Shown here: piece after piece, positions 1 to 11,150 of the stretch | Layout: each line of letters begins with the position of its first letter | Numbering within the stretch: position 1 is the stretch's first letter | NCBI GenBank assembly: GCA_019056595.1 | Contig: CP036163.1 | Span: forward strand, 3,100,001 to 3,164,000 | Direction of reading: 5' to 3' | Length of the DNA stretch: 64,000 bases | Source: Pectobacterium atrosepticum | GTDB lineage: Bacteria; Pseudomonadota; Gammaproteobacteria; Enterobacterales; Enterobacteriaceae | Position numbers and translations under genes: made by a program | The notes under the pieces: model-generated | What the model was told of the DNA's origin: nothing | The model's database searches: none | The model's input: only the letters and a program-made list of their open reading frames with translations

Positions 1-1231
1 GTACGATTTTCTTCTGTACGGAATTGTTGCCGCTCTTGTATTTAATACCGAATTTTTCCCACAGATCAGCCCGACGATGGGGACGCTGGCGGCATTTGGT
101 ACGTTCGGCGTTGGTTTCTTGTTCCGCCCGTTAGGTGGCATGGTGTTTGGTCACTTTGGTGACAAGCTGGGCCGTAAACGGATGTTAATGATTACGGTCT
201 GGATGATGGGCATTTCCACTGCATTGATTGGGCTGCTGCCGTCGTTTGATTCTATTGGCTGGTGGGCACCGGCGCTGTTGGTCACGCTGCGGGCAATTCA
301 GGGATTCGCGGTCGGTGGCGAATGGGGCGGGGCGGCGCTGTTGGCGGTAGAAAACGCGCCGAAGAAGAAGAAAGCCTTTTACAGCAGTGGCGTACAGGTT
401 GGCTTTGGTGTCGGGCTTTTGCTGGCAACCGGGTCGGTATCAGTGGTGAGCAATTTGACGACCAATGAGGAATTTACCAGTTGGGGTTGGCGTTTGCCGT
501 TCTTATTCAGCCTGATTCTAGTTGCTATCGCTTGGTGGGTACGTAATGGGATGGATGAGTCTCAGGAATTTGAAGCCAACAAAACTCTAGGTGAAAGAGC
601 ACAGAAGCTGCGTTCGTTCCCTATTATGGAAGCACTGCGCCAGCATCCGAAGGCATTCCTGCTGATTATTGCGCTACGGCTTGGTGAGCTGCTGACGATG
701 TATATCGTCACCGCGTTTGCACTCAATTACTCCACCACCCATCTTGGGCTATCGCGGGATATTTTCCTGAATATCGGGCTGCTAGTGGGGGCGATAAGCT
801 GTGTGTCTATTCCTTTCTTTGCCTATCTGGCGGATAGCTTTGGCCGTCGTCGTATCTATGTGACCGGTGCGTTGATTGGAGCCGTGAGTGCGGTGCCTTT
901 CTTCATGGCGCTGGAAAGCCACAACACGCTGATGATTCTGTTTTTTGCCATCATGTTGGCGAATGCTGCCCACGATATGATCGTTAGCGTACAGCAACCG
1001 ATGTTTACGGAGCTATTTGGTACGGCGTATCGCTATAGCGGGGCTGGTGTGGGTTATCAGGTCGCCAGTGTGGTCGGCGGCGGATTTACACCTTTTATCG
1101 CTGTCCTGCTGGTGGAATTTATGGATGGTTCATGGCACGCGGTGGCGGCCTACCTTGCCATCGGCTGCTTACTGTCGGCAGTTGTCGGGATGGGGATGAA
1201 AGCACCTTCAGACGATACTGTGCCTCACTAA
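1..1231 (+). CDS. MFS transporter, metabolite:H+ symporter (MHS) family, 5' end missing
   Basis: The reading frame is open from base 2, so the gene starts upstream of the window; the first internal ATG is at 77. The visible part begins with YDFLLYG, a motif typical of the first membrane helix of ShiA/YhjE-type proton symporters. GHFGDKLGRKR follows, the MFS loop 2-3 signature, and then RAIQGFAVGGEWGG, typical of the MHS subfamily. The rest is a run of hydrophobic helices ending with a short polar tail. It probably imports a small organic acid or osmolyte with protons across the inner membrane. The substrate cannot be read from the sequence. A strong hairpin follows the stop. Confidence 0.85.
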   Translation, partial: YDFLLYGIVAALVFNTEFFPQISPTMGTLAAFGTFGVGFLFRPLGGMVFGHFGDKLGRKRMLMITVWMMGISTALIGLLPSFDSIGWWAPALLVTLRAIQGFAVGGEWGGAALLAVENAPKKKKAFYSSGVQVGFGVGLLLATGSVSVVSNLTTNEEFTSWGWRLPFLFSLILVAIAWWVRNGMDESQEFEANKTLGERAQKLRSFPIMEALRQHPKAFLLIIALRLGELLTMYIVTAFALNYSTTHLGLSRDIFLNIGLLVGAISCVSIPFFAYLADSFGRRRIYVTGALIGAVSAVPFFMALESHNTLMILFFAIMLANAAHDMIVSVQQPMFTELFGTAYRYSGAGVGYQVASVVGGGFTPFIAVLLVEFMDGSWHAVAAYLAIGCLLSAVVGMGMKAPSDDTVPH

Positions 1232-1243
1232 TCTCTTTATCTT

Positions 1244-1272
1244 GCCGATACAGATGCACTATCTGTATCGGC
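1244..1272 (+). terminator. Hairpin terminator after the MFS gene
   Basis: A perfect 12-bp stem (GCCGATACAGAT / ATCTGTATCGGC) with a 5-base loop lies 13 bases after the MFS stop. A loose T-rich stretch including TTTTTT follows at about 1285. It separates the transporter from the convergent DUF1127 gene. The stem contains the ATACAGAT word that recurs upstream of the MocR gene at 1577. Confidence 0.6.
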
Positions 1273-1301
1273 GATATTTCTACTGTTTTTTGGTTGTTAT
1301 G

Positions 1302-1493
1302 TTATCTGAACCGATCGAGATCGCTTCGTTTCAGCCCGATATCCTTGAGCCCATCATTGCTCATATTCCGCAGTATCTTCAGCGTTTGTGCTCTTACTCG
1401 CCAGGCTTTCCACAAACGGTACGGCAAAATCAGCATTAGCCAGAACGGTGACTCGCGGAACGGTTTTTGTGATCGATTCTCATGAAATTCCAT
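1302..1493 (-). CDS. Small DUF1127 (YjiS-like) protein
   Basis: This 63-residue arginine-rich protein ends with LRNMSNDGLKDIGLKRSDLD, which matches the DUF1127 signature (L..ls...L.DiGl.R.di). The ATG at 1493 is preceded on the minus strand by AGGGGGAA at good spacing, a strong ribosome-binding site, so the gene is very probably real despite its size. Small DUF1127 proteins in other bacteria have been linked to RNA binding and to phosphate, carbon or stress responses, but no specific role can be assigned here. It converges with the MFS gene and lies back to back with the MocR gene. Confidence 0.7.
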   Translation of the reverse strand: MEFHENRSQKPFRESPFWLMLILPYRLWKAWRVRAQTLKILRNMSNDGLKDIGLKRSDLDRFR

Positions 1494-1576
1494 ATATTCC
1501 CCCTCGCCAGTGAATGATCGCTATGATGAGGTGAAAGGCTTTTCCAATACAGACGCAAAAAATCCATTTTTTTAGC

Positions 1577-1628
1577 ATACAGATTGTGTGATATTGCATC
1601 TGAATGGTGATTTTTATTCGAATCTGTA
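1577..1628. promoter_or_regulatory. Candidate operator upstream of the MocR gene (inverted TACAGATT)
   Basis: TACAGATT at 1578-1585 and its exact inverse AATCTGTA at 1621-1628 flank an AT-rich stretch about 40-90 bases before the MocR start. Another TACAGA lies near 1549. MocR regulators usually bind repeated short sites in front of their own or a divergent gene, so this is a plausible autoregulatory site. The assignment is inference from position and symmetry. Confidence 0.35.
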
Positions 1629-1666
1629 CTGGTTACTGCTGTTAATCATGATGGGGAACGATACTG

Positions 1667-3082
1667 ATGACGCGTTATCAACACCTTGCTGGGCTGTTAG
1701 AGCAGCGGATTGAACAAGGGTTATATCAAAGCGGAGAACGCCTGCCTTCCGTTCGGGCACTGAGTACAGAACATGGTGTGAGTATCAGTACCGTACAGCA
1801 AGCCTATCATCTGCTGGAAACTCGGCAGTTGATTATGCCGCAGCCGCGTTCGGGATATTTTGTCACGCCGCGCAAGGCAACCCCGCCCGTACCCGCGCTG
1901 ACGCGTCCTGCTCAACGTCCGGTTGAAATCACGCAGTGGGAGTCGGTACTGGAATTGGTGAACGTACGTCTGGAAACCAACGTGCTGAAATTTGGCAGCG
2001 GAATGCCGGATGTGAGCCAGCCGACCATCAAACCACTGTGGAAAGAGATGAGTCGACTCTGCCAGTATCAGGATCCCCGAGTCTTACAATATGACAGCGT
2101 ATACGGCGTGCCTGCACTGCGTGAACAGATTGCCCGTCTTACCGTAGACTGTGGCTGTCAGCTGAACCAAGATGATATTGTGATCACTACCGGATGTCAG
2201 GAAGCCTTGTTTGTTGCCGTCCGCGCCGTTTGTCAGCCTGGTGACATCGTGGCTGTTGAATCACCCGCTTTTCCGGGCACGATGCAGATCCTTCGTGGGC
2301 TGGATATCAAAGCGATCGAAATCCCGACTGACTCTGTCACGGGGATCAGTCTCGAAGCGCTGCGGCTGGCGCTGGATCAGTGGCCGGTCAAAGCTGTACT
2401 TCTGGTTCCTAGCTGTAACAACCCGCTTGGCTTCATCATGCCTGATGCCCGTAAGAAATCGCTGGTTACACTGGCGCAGCACTTTGATATCGCGATTATT
2501 GAAGATGATGCATATGGCGAGCTGGCCTATGAATATCCGCGCCCGCGCGCGATAAAGTCGTTTGATGAAGATGGCCGCGTACTGTTGTGTAGCTCGTTTT
2601 CGAAGAACCTGGCTCCCGGTTTGCGTGTAGGCTGGATCGCTCCGGGGCGTTATTTGGAGCGGGTAATCCATACAAAATACATCAGTACAGGATCGACAGT
2701 GGTACAGCCCCAGCTAGCCGTGGCAGAATTTATTCGTCGTGGACACTATCAGCCTCATTTGCGCCGCATGCGCGCGCAGTACAAAGCTAACCTCGATATA
2801 TTTACCTGCTGGGTACGTGAGTACTTTCCGTCAAACATTTGTGTGAGTCGCCCACAAGGCGGCTTTTTGGTGTGGATCGAACTGCCTGAATATTTTGATT
2901 CTCTCAAGCTCGCGCGTGAAGTCAGAAAAGCGGGTATACAAATAGCTGCTGGTTCGCTATTTTCCGCCTCAGGGAAATATCGCAATTGTATTCGACTCAA
3001 TTATGCTAATCGCTTTACGGAAGAGATGAGAGAAGGGCTGCGCATCGTGGGTAGTGAAGTCGCGAAGATGATGCATACTTAA
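1667..3082 (+). CDS. MocR-type regulator: GntR DNA-binding domain fused to aminotransferase class I domain
   Basis: The protein has 471 residues, the usual MocR length. Residues 1-70 form a GntR winged helix (GERLPSVRALSTEHGVSIST followed by VQQAYHLLE). Residues from about 110 form a fold-type I PLP enzyme domain. The PLP-binding lysine is K313 in SSFSKNLAPG, and NNPLG and the EDDAYGEL motif are also present. It resembles E. coli YdcR. Members use PLP or an aldimine as an effector to control nearby metabolic or transport genes. The neighbouring MHS transporter and the upstream inverted repeat are candidate targets. An ERIC element begins at the base after the stop codon. Confidence 0.9.
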   Translation: MTRYQHLAGLLEQRIEQGLYQSGERLPSVRALSTEHGVSISTVQQAYHLLETRQLIMPQPRSGYFVTPRKATPPVPALTRPAQRPVEITQWESVLELVNVRLETNVLKFGSGMPDVSQPTIKPLWKEMSRLCQYQDPRVLQYDSVYGVPALREQIARLTVDCGCQLNQDDIVITTGCQEALFVAVRAVCQPGDIVAVESPAFPGTMQILRGLDIKAIEIPTDSVTGISLEALRLALDQWPVKAVLLVPSCNNPLGFIMPDARKKSLVTLAQHFDIAIIEDDAYGELAYEYPRPRAIKSFDEDGRVLLCSSFSKNLAPGLRVGWIAPGRYLERVIHTKYISTGSTVVQPQLAVAEFIRRGHYQPHLRRMRAQYKANLDIFTCWVREYFPSNICVSRPQGGFLVWIELPEYFDSLKLAREVRKAGIQIAAGSLFSASGKYRNCIRLNYANRFTEEMREGLRIVGSEVAKMMHT

Positions 3083-3428
3083 CTATACTCGTCATACTTC
3101 AAGCTGCATGTGCGTTGGCTGCATTATTCGGCACACTTACATGTGCCTCGCCCCGTTGGTGCCGCTGCAAGCAGCGTTCAAATCTGCCCCTGGCAGATGT
3201 GTCACTCACCCGAATCACTTACTTGTGTAAGCTCATCGGGATGAAATGAGAGACGTCCTGTCTCTCACCGAAGGCCAGCCGTTGGCTGGTCAAATTCGTT
3301 CCCGACGAGTTTGCCCCTCTCTTGCCGCGTTATTCGGCCTTATGGCCTCACCCCTTCGGGGTCAGCGCAAGCGCTGTTCAAAACGCCTTGCCGTTTTTGT
3401 CCTGCAACTCGAATTATTTAGGGTATAC
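3083..3428. repeat. ERIC element, composite 346-bp form with three internal inserts
   Basis: The ends (TATACTCGTCATACTTCAAG and TTCGAATTATTTAGGGTATA read on the two sides) and the core around the CGAATCACTTAC segment are those of an ERIC repeat. Compared with the 126-bp copy at 42127-42252, three inserts of about 70-80 bases interrupt it at roughly 3123-3201, 3243-3313 and 3329-3400. Each insert is a string of short hairpins (for example CGCTGCAAGCAGCG at 3163-3176). The element abuts the stop codon of the MocR gene. Confidence 0.85.
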
Positions 3429-3455
3429 AACGTATCTGATGATTTTTAAGGAAGG

Positions 3456-3488
3456 GCCGATACGGGTAAGGATAAGCCCCGTATCGGC
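3456..3488 (-). terminator. Strong hairpin, probable end of the thi transcript
   Basis: A perfect 11-bp stem (GCCGATACGGG / CCCGTATCGGC) encloses a 10-base loop. On the minus strand it is followed by CCTTCCTTAAAAATC, only a weak T tract. It lies about 340 bases beyond thiH, so the thi transcript could carry a long 3' region. It could instead be a structural element of the intergenic RNA. Confidence 0.45.
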
Positions 3489-3616
3489 GGGTTGATGTGC
3501 AGAACCGATAAATGGCAAACGGCTCCGGCTAGCAGGCTCAGTACCTCAGGCCTGCCAACGACGCTACTGTATTCTTCGTCGCAGGCCGTGACGATAGGCC
3601 GAATGTCATGTTGCGC

Positions 3617-3782
3617 GGCGCTATCCTGAGAATATTGCCTTCCGCGTAACTCTCATTCCGGCCTGCGAGCTGCTTCCCAAATCAAGCGTATCAACTCATG
3701 TCGATCGCTTAAAATCTGAGATACCGAGGGCTACCACGGCATGAGGCATCCCTACGGGAACCTCATCACCGGGTTTCCCTCT
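3617..3782 (-). ncRNA. Candidate structured RNA downstream of thiH (SroH-like by position)
   Basis: The interval between the ERIC and thiH has no convincing reading frame but contains paired segments. One is ATGAGG-ATCCC-taC-GGGAA-CCTCAT near 3741-3766 and another is the hairpin at 3456-3488. In E. coli the small RNA SroH (about 160 nt) lies beside the 3' end of thiH, and this block has a similar length and position. I could not align it to SroH, so identity, strand and exact ends are uncertain. It may instead be a 3' untranslated region or a repeat remnant. Confidence 0.3.
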
Positions 3783-3823
3783 CACTTCACGCTTAAGTGA
3801 TCACTATCAGGCGCATCGTCCCA

Positions 3824-4945
3824 CTACCTGCCTAAATACCCGTCCCAGTCTTTCCACACCGGTTGAAGACCTGCTCGTATGATGGCCTGCGCTACATCTT
3901 CAGGGCGTCGTGAATCATGCGGTGTGAACTGTTCCAATTCGGGATGATTGTCGGCATAGCCACCCGGCTGGGTTTTGGAAAACGCGCTGACATTGTTAAT
4001 CGCAATGGGAATTGCATGATCGCGAAAGAAAGGTGATTCGCGCGTGGAAAGCGATAGCTCAATATCCGGTGACAGTAATCGGAATGCACAAATCACCTGC
4101 ATGAGCTGTGCTTCATCCATTAACGATGCTGGCTCAATGCCGCCCGCACAGGGGCGCAGGCGAGGGAACGAGATAGAGTAACGACTCTGCCAGTAGTTCT
4201 GCTGTAAGTGCAGCAGATGTTCCGCCACCATGTAGCAGTCGGTTCGCCAGCTATTGGATAGGCCGATTAAAGCACCCAGCCCGATCTTGTCGATCCCCGC
4301 ACGACCAAGCCGATCCGGCGTAGCGAGTCGCCAGTGGAAATCCTGCTTTTGTCCTTTTAGATGGTGCAGTTGGTAGGTCGCTGGGTGGTAAGTTTCCTGA
4401 TAGACCATCACGCCATCCAGCCCCAGCATTTTCAACTCGGCGTACTCGTCCTGCGATAGTGGCTGGACTTCGATCATCAACGAACTGAAGAGCGGTCGAA
4501 TCAGTGGAAAGACGCGACGAAAATAGTCCATTCCCACCTTGCGCTGATGTTCGCCGGTCACGAGCAGCAGGTGTTCAAACCCGAGTTCTTTGATAGCCGC
4601 GCATTCACGTAGAATCTCTGCCTCATCCAGCGTTTTTCGCTTGATGTGATTGCTCATCGAAAAACCGCAGTAGGTGCAGTCGTTGGAGCACAGATTGGAC
4701 AGATATAACGGTACATAAAAGCTCACCGTATTGCCGAAACGCTGTCGAGTGAGCTGCTGTGCCCGCTGGGCTAGCGGTTCCAGATAAGCGCTGGCGGCAG
4801 GTGAAATGAGCGCCATAAAGTCGTCGCGCGTCAGGTGTGGCGCAGTAAGCGCTCGTTCAACGTCAAGCGTGTTTTTACTGTTGATGCGCAGCGTCAGGTC
4901 ATCCCAGTCGAGTTGTTCCCAGGCGGTTTGAAAATCGACGCTCAT
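3824..4945 (-). CDS. thiH: 2-iminoacetate synthase ThiH
   Basis: This radical SAM enzyme cleaves tyrosine to dehydroglycine (2-iminoacetate) for assembly of the thiazole ring of thiamine. The 373-residue length matches E. coli ThiH. The [11 protein letters not shown] segment near residue 90 supplies the three cysteines (CX3CX2C) that bind the 4Fe-4S cluster. The start ATG overlaps the thiG stop in an ATGA, indicating translational coupling. It is the last gene of the thiCEFSGH operon. Confidence 0.97.
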   Translation of the reverse strand: MSVDFQTAWEQLDWDDLTLRINSKNTLDVERALTAPHLTRDDFMALISPAASAYLEPLAQRAQQLTRQRFGNTVSFYVPLYLSNLCSNDCTYCGFSMSNHIKRKTLDEAEILRECAAIKELGFEHLLLVTGEHQRKVGMDYFRRVFPLIRPLFSSLMIEVQPLSQDEYAELKMLGLDGVMVYQETYHPATYQLHHLKGQKQDFHWRLATPDRLGRAGIDKIGLGALIGLSNSWRTDCYMVAEHLLHLQQNYWQSRYSISFPRLRPCAGGIEPASLMDEAQLMQVICAFRLLSPDIELSLSTRESPFFRDHAIPIAINNVSAFSKTQPGGYADNHPELEQFTPHDSRRPEDVAQAIIRAGLQPVWKDWDGYLGR

Positions 4946-5727
4946 CGCTCCGCCCCTTCCGTTTGCTGGTGCAGAAAACCGGTGAGCGGGCTGGTGGCGC
5001 TGGCGACAAACTGCTTATTTCCCAGCCCGGCTTGACGAGCAAGCCCACCGGCATCGACGGCCAGCCGAAATGCGCGCGCCATCGCCACAGGATCGCGGGC
5101 AACAGCGATTGCTGTATTTACCAACACGCCGTCGGCCCCCATTTCCAGCGCATCGGCCGCATGGCTGGGCGCACCAATACCCGCATCGACAATCACCGGA
5201 ATACGCGCCTGTTCGATGATAATGCGGAGAAAATCACGCGTTTGCAGCCCCTGATTGGAGCCAATTGGCGCACCCAGTGGCATCACGGCGGCGCAGCCGA
5301 CTTCTTCCAGTCGTTTGCACAGTACTGGGTCGGCACCGCAATAGGGCAGCACCGTGAATCCCTCTTTGACCAACTGCTCGGCGGCCTTCAGCGTTTCGAT
5401 AGGGTCGGGCAGCAGGTATTTCACATCGGGGTGAATTTCCAGTTTCAACCAGTGAGTACCCAGCGCTTCACGCGCCAGTCGGGCAGCAAAAACAGCTTCG
5501 TCTGCGGTTTTGGCACCTGACGTGTTTGGCAGCAGCTTGATACCGAGCTGGCGTAGCGGAGCGAGAATGGCATCGTTGCCGCCATTCAGATCTACGCGCT
5601 TCATCGCCATGGTGACTAACTGCGAACCGGAAGCCTCAAGTGCCGCTAGCATCAGCTCTGGCGTGGCGAATTTGCCGGTGCCGGTCAGTAGTCGTGAAGT
5701 TAATATCGTATCGGCAATGTGCAGCAT
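4942..5727 (-). CDS. thiG: Thiazole synthase ThiG
   Basis: ThiG condenses 1-deoxy-D-xylulose 5-phosphate, dehydroglycine from ThiH and the ThiS thiocarboxylate into the thiamine thiazole phosphate. The start at 5727 ([14 protein letters not shown]) is chosen over an in-frame ATG at 5769. It matches the known N terminus, follows the thiS stop by one base (TGACATG) and gives the usual length of 261 residues. Conserved segments include [17 protein letters not shown], the SGAKTADEA stretch and [20 protein letters not shown] of the phosphate-binding (beta-alpha)8 barrel. Confidence 0.97.
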   Translation of the reverse strand: MLHIADTILTSRLLTGTGKFATPELMLAALEASGSQLVTMAMKRVDLNGGNDAILAPLRQLGIKLLPNTSGAKTADEAVFAARLAREALGTHWLKLEIHPDVKYLLPDPIETLKAAEQLVKEGFTVLPYCGADPVLCKRLEEVGCAAVMPLGAPIGSNQGLQTRDFLRIIIEQARIPVIVDAGIGAPSHAADALEMGADGVLVNTAIAVARDPVAMARAFRLAVDAGGLARQAGLGNKQFVASATSPLTGFLHQQTEGAER

Positions 5728-5728
5728 G

Positions 5729-5929
5729 TCATCCTCCCGCGATTGCCTGAAAAAGCAAAATATCATCACCGTCTTGCACTTGATGCTGTGACCAAGTGGC
5801 GTGCGGGATAATGGTCTGGTTGATGGCTAACGCTGTGCCTGGCTGGAACCGATTTATCTGGTTCAGCAGCGTCTCAACCGTCATGGCCTCTGGGCACTCA
5901 AAGGGCTCATCATTCAACGTGATTTTCAT
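5729..5929 (-). CDS. thiS: Sulfur carrier protein ThiS
   Basis: This 66-residue ubiquitin-fold protein ends in the diagnostic GG (FQAIAGG). ThiF adenylates the C terminus, which then becomes the thiocarboxylate that donates sulfur to the thiazole ring. The start at 5929 (MKITLNDE) overlaps the thiF stop as ATGA. An in-frame upstream start at 5953 would lie inside thiF and adds residues unlike the family. It is tightly packed between thiF and thiG. Confidence 0.95.
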   Translation of the reverse strand: MKITLNDEPFECPEAMTVETLLNQINRFQPGTALAINQTIIPHATWSQHQVQDGDDILLFQAIAGG

Positions 5930-6705
5930 GCCACGCCTCCACATACCGGGCAATGAGGCGAACGCGTCAGTTGGAGTGTGCTCCAGCTCTGCTGCTTGCC
6001 ATTGAACATTCTCAGTTTGCCGTCCAACGCGGACGGCAAGCCTGCCAGCAGTTTGATTGCTTCCAGCGCCTGAAGTGTGCCAATCACACCGACCACCGGA
6101 CCAAGCACGCCAGCAGTACGACAGTTGCGCTGCGGTTCGGCGGTATCGGGGTACAGGCAGGCGTAGCAGCCAGAGTGATAAGGCGGCGTGAAGACCGTGA
6201 GTTGACCGCTGAAACCGACGGCGCTACCGCTGATCAGCGGCTTGCCAGCCCCTACGCAGGCGGCGTTAACCGCATGGCGGGTTATCATGTTGTCGCTGCA
6301 ATCCAGTACCAGATCGACACGGCTGACGGCGTTGTGTAACGCGTCACCGCTTAGCCTTTCGGTAATAGCAATCGCTTCTGAATGTGGGTTTAACGCCTGT
6401 AGCTGACGCTGTGCCAACACCGCTTTGGGCTGGTCGGTTTCGCTGGTGCGATACAGAATCTGGCGTTGCAGGTTGCTGATATGCAGCGAGTCATCGTCGG
6501 CAAGCAGTAGCGTGCCGACTCCTGCGGCGGCAAGATAGAGTGAGGCGGGCGAGCCCAGTCCACCTAGCCCTACCAGCAGAACGCGGGCAGCTTTGAGCTT
6601 CTCCTGACCTTCCGGGCCAATATCTTCCAGCATCAGTTGACGGCTGTAGCGCATGAACTCGCTATCGCTCAGTCCCGCAGGCGTTGGAGGGTGATTAGTT
6701 ACCAT
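5926..6705 (-). CDS. thiF: ThiS adenylyltransferase ThiF
   Basis: This E1-like enzyme activates ThiS with ATP. It has the nucleotide-binding GLGGLGSPAS motif near residue 38. It has zinc-binding cysteine pairs CYAC and, near the C terminus, CPVC. I place the start at the ATG at 6705 because GGGAGG precedes it by six bases. The longer frame to 6726 would start with TTG inside thiE. The resulting 259 residues fit the family. Its start lies one base after the thiE stop. Confidence 0.95.
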   Translation of the reverse strand: MVTNHPPTPAGLSDSEFMRYSRQLMLEDIGPEGQEKLKAARVLLVGLGGLGSPASLYLAAAGVGTLLLADDDSLHISNLQRQILYRTSETDQPKAVLAQRQLQALNPHSEAIAITERLSGDALHNAVSRVDLVLDCSDNMITRHAVNAACVGAGKPLISGSAVGFSGQLTVFTPPYHSGCYACLYPDTAEPQRNCRTAGVLGPVVGVIGTLQALEAIKLLAGLPSALDGKLRMFNGKQQSWSTLQLTRSPHCPVCGGVA

Positions 6706-6706
6706 T

Positions 6707-9390
<2,684 letters not shown>

Positions 9391-9448
9391 TTAAGCATCA
9401 GGGTAGGTATGTAGAAATACACAGCCTTGGGCTCAATGAGGTGCATTA

Positions 9449-9573
9449 CTCTTGTTCCCTTCGCAGGTATTAACCCGATCAGGTTCCGCGGATCCCGAAT
9501 TAACGGTCTCAGCCTGTGCGCTCATAGGTTCCGTAAAAACGAAACACAAGCACGCTAGGCACTCCGACAAGAT
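9449..9573 (-). promoter_or_regulatory. TPP riboswitch (THI element) of the thi operon
   Basis: On the minus strand the leader contains GGAGTGCC, CTGAGACCGTT, GGAACCTGATC and the TAATACCTGCGAAGGGAA segment, which are the conserved sensor blocks of the TPP aptamer in the right order. Terminal CTTGT / ACAAG pairing closes P1. Between GTGCC and GGCTGAGA the stem is about 35-40 bases longer than I recall for E. coli thiC, giving an extended P3-type arm. It would down-regulate thiC expression when TPP is plentiful. Confidence 0.93.
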
Positions 9574-9575
9574 TT

Positions 9576-9594
9576 GCCCGTCTCTTAAACGGGC
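9576..9594 (-). other. Short hairpin at the 5' end of the thi leader
   Basis: GCCCGT and ACGGGC pair around a 7-base loop, between the predicted transcription start and the TPP aptamer. It may stabilise the RNA 5' end. No function is established. Confidence 0.4.
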
Positions 9595-9609
9595 GAATAA
9601 AACCCCTAC

Positions 9610-9638
9610 ACTGTATGACGGCAAAACGCGGATGTCAA
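9610..9638 (-). promoter_or_regulatory. Sigma-70 promoter of the thi operon
   Basis: A consensus -35 box TTGACA (9638-9633) is separated by 17 bases from TACAGT (9615-9610), a four-of-six -10 box. Transcription would start near 9603, just before the leader hairpin and riboswitch. Confidence 0.7.
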
Positions 9639-9698
9639 AGCGTGCCGATTTTACCTGTACAGCGTGTGATGATGGTCTTAAATAACGTCAAATGATGG

Positions 9699-10160
9699 CT
9701 AGTTATCGTAAACCTGCTTGATCATGTTGTCTTCTAACGTAAAACGCTCTTCTAATGCTTCGCCGACGCTGGAAAGTGCCTGCTGGAATTCGATGCAGTT
9801 ATCGTGGTCGATGGCGGCCGCCAGGTGGCTATCGTAAAACGTCATGATTTGCTGCGTGTTATTTTGCAGGGCGAAGTCGAGCTGGGTGGAAAGTGCTAAT
9901 ACTTGTTCGCTGTGGGTCGCTGCTTCATGCAGCATTTTTTCATATAAATGAAAGTGGCCTGTTGAAAGATAGTCCACCAGATTCTGGCAAAAATTATCCA
10001 ATGCCTCTTCATCCAAAAGAGAAAGCGCTTCCTTATTCGGCTTGATGCCAACCAGATGATAGTAAGCCACCAGAAGCTGCTTACGCGCTTGTAGCCATTG
10101 GTCGATTAACGCATTATTGCCACCAACGTATTCAGTCAGACTTTGTAGCTGGTTTAGCAT
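9699..10160 (-). CDS. rsd: Regulator of sigma D, Rsd
   Basis: Rsd is an all-helical protein of 153 residues that binds region 4 of sigma-70 and favours alternative sigma factors in stationary phase; it also interacts with HPr. The family start MLNQLQSLTEYVGGNN is present, as are the LIDQWLQARKQLLVAYYHLVG helix and the long acidic helices downstream. Its position between thiC and nudC is the same as in E. coli. It is divergent from nudC with about 110 bases between the starts. Confidence 0.95.
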   Translation of the reverse strand: MLNQLQSLTEYVGGNNALIDQWLQARKQLLVAYYHLVGIKPNKEALSLLDEEALDNFCQNLVDYLSTGHFHLYEKMLHEAATHSEQVLALSTQLDFALQNNTQQIMTFYDSHLAAAIDHDNCIEFQQALSSVGEALEERFTLEDNMIKQVYDN

Positions 10161-10268
10161 TGTTGACTCCGTGAACGGTAAGAACTAACTGAAATCCCAG
10201 TTATAAAACTTATGTAATCACTCTGAATGTAAAATGCCAGTGAAGTGGCAGTGGAGCAATAAAAAGAT

Positions 10269-11051
10269 ATGGAACAGACGCTAAAAGGTGATGAAACCGG
10301 CTGGTGGGTCGTTAGCGATGCGGTACAAATCTGGATGCCTCAAGGAGAATTGCCACTCGGAACGGCTACAGAGTGGTCGTTACAGGGGAAAACAGCTCGT
10401 CAAATCGGTGAATGGCAAGGGCAGCTTGCCTGGCTGGTGTGTCAGGGTCGGGATACTGATATGGCATCGGTTCGCCAACTGCTCGATCAGGACGTGGGTT
10501 TATTCCAACTAGCGGGGCGAGGCGTACAGCTGGCTGAGTTCTATCGATCTCATCGTTTTTGCGGTTACTGCGGGCATGAAATGGTGCGGAGTAAAACGGA
10601 GCTGGCGTGCTTATGTCATCACTGCAAAGAGCGTTATTACCCGCAGATCGCGCCTTGCATCATCGTCGCGATTCGCCGTGGCGAGGAAATTTTGCTGGCG
10701 CAGCACAATCGACATCGCGGAAACATGTACACCGTGCTGGCTGGGTTTGTAGAAGTAGGCGAAACGCTGGAGCAAACGGTCGTGCGTGAGGTAATGGAAG
10801 AGAGCCAAATCCAGATAAAAAATCTGCGTTACGTGAGTTCGCAGCCTTGGCCATTCCCTCATTCTCTGATGATGGCGTTTATGGCCGATTATGCGGGTGG
10901 AGACATCAAGCACGATCCGAAAGAGCTGCGTGACGCAGGCTGGTTCCGCTATGACCAACTCCCTCAGTTGCCTCCGCCGGGCACCGTGGCGCGTCGGCTT
11001 ATCGAAGATACGGTGGTGTTGTGCCGCGCTTATCACGAGAACGAAGGCTGA
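10269..11051 (+). CDS. nudC: NADH pyrophosphatase / RNA NAD-decapping hydrolase NudC
   Basis: NudC hydrolyses NAD(H) to NMN(H) and AMP and removes NAD caps from RNA 5' ends. It has 260 residues. Four zinc-binding cysteines lie in CGYCGHE and CLCHHC around residues 98-119. The Nudix box is [20 protein letters not shown] near residue 160, followed by a serine in place of the usual glycine. The family-specific SQPWPFPHS follows. The ribosome-binding site is weak. It is transcribed towards hemE with about 100 bases between them. Confidence 0.96.
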   Translation: MEQTLKGDETGWWVVSDAVQIWMPQGELPLGTATEWSLQGKTARQIGEWQGQLAWLVCQGRDTDMASVRQLLDQDVGLFQLAGRGVQLAEFYRSHRFCGYCGHEMVRSKTELACLCHHCKERYYPQIAPCIIVAIRRGEEILLAQHNRHRGNMYTVLAGFVEVGETLEQTVVREVMEESQIQIKNLRYVSSQPWPFPHSLMMAFMADYAGGDIKHDPKELRDAGWFRYDQLPQLPPPGTVARRLIEDTVVLCRAYHENEG

Positions 11052-11150
11052 CGTGGTACTATTTGCACCATAACGTATTCGTTTCATAAAACATCTGCTT
11101 CAACCCATCTATCCGGTGTAGAACCGCCGTGAGGCTGAAAGGAAAAGAAC

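Noticed and set aside
1132-1485. A 117-codon open frame overlapping the MFS gene end and the DUF1127 gene
   Set aside because: It is a shadow of the MFS gene and then reads antisense through the DUF1127 gene, which has a better start and a recognisable domain.
3246-3449. A 67-codon open frame on the plus strand
   Set aside because: It lies almost entirely inside the composite ERIC element; the reading comes from repeat hairpins and has no ribosome-binding site.
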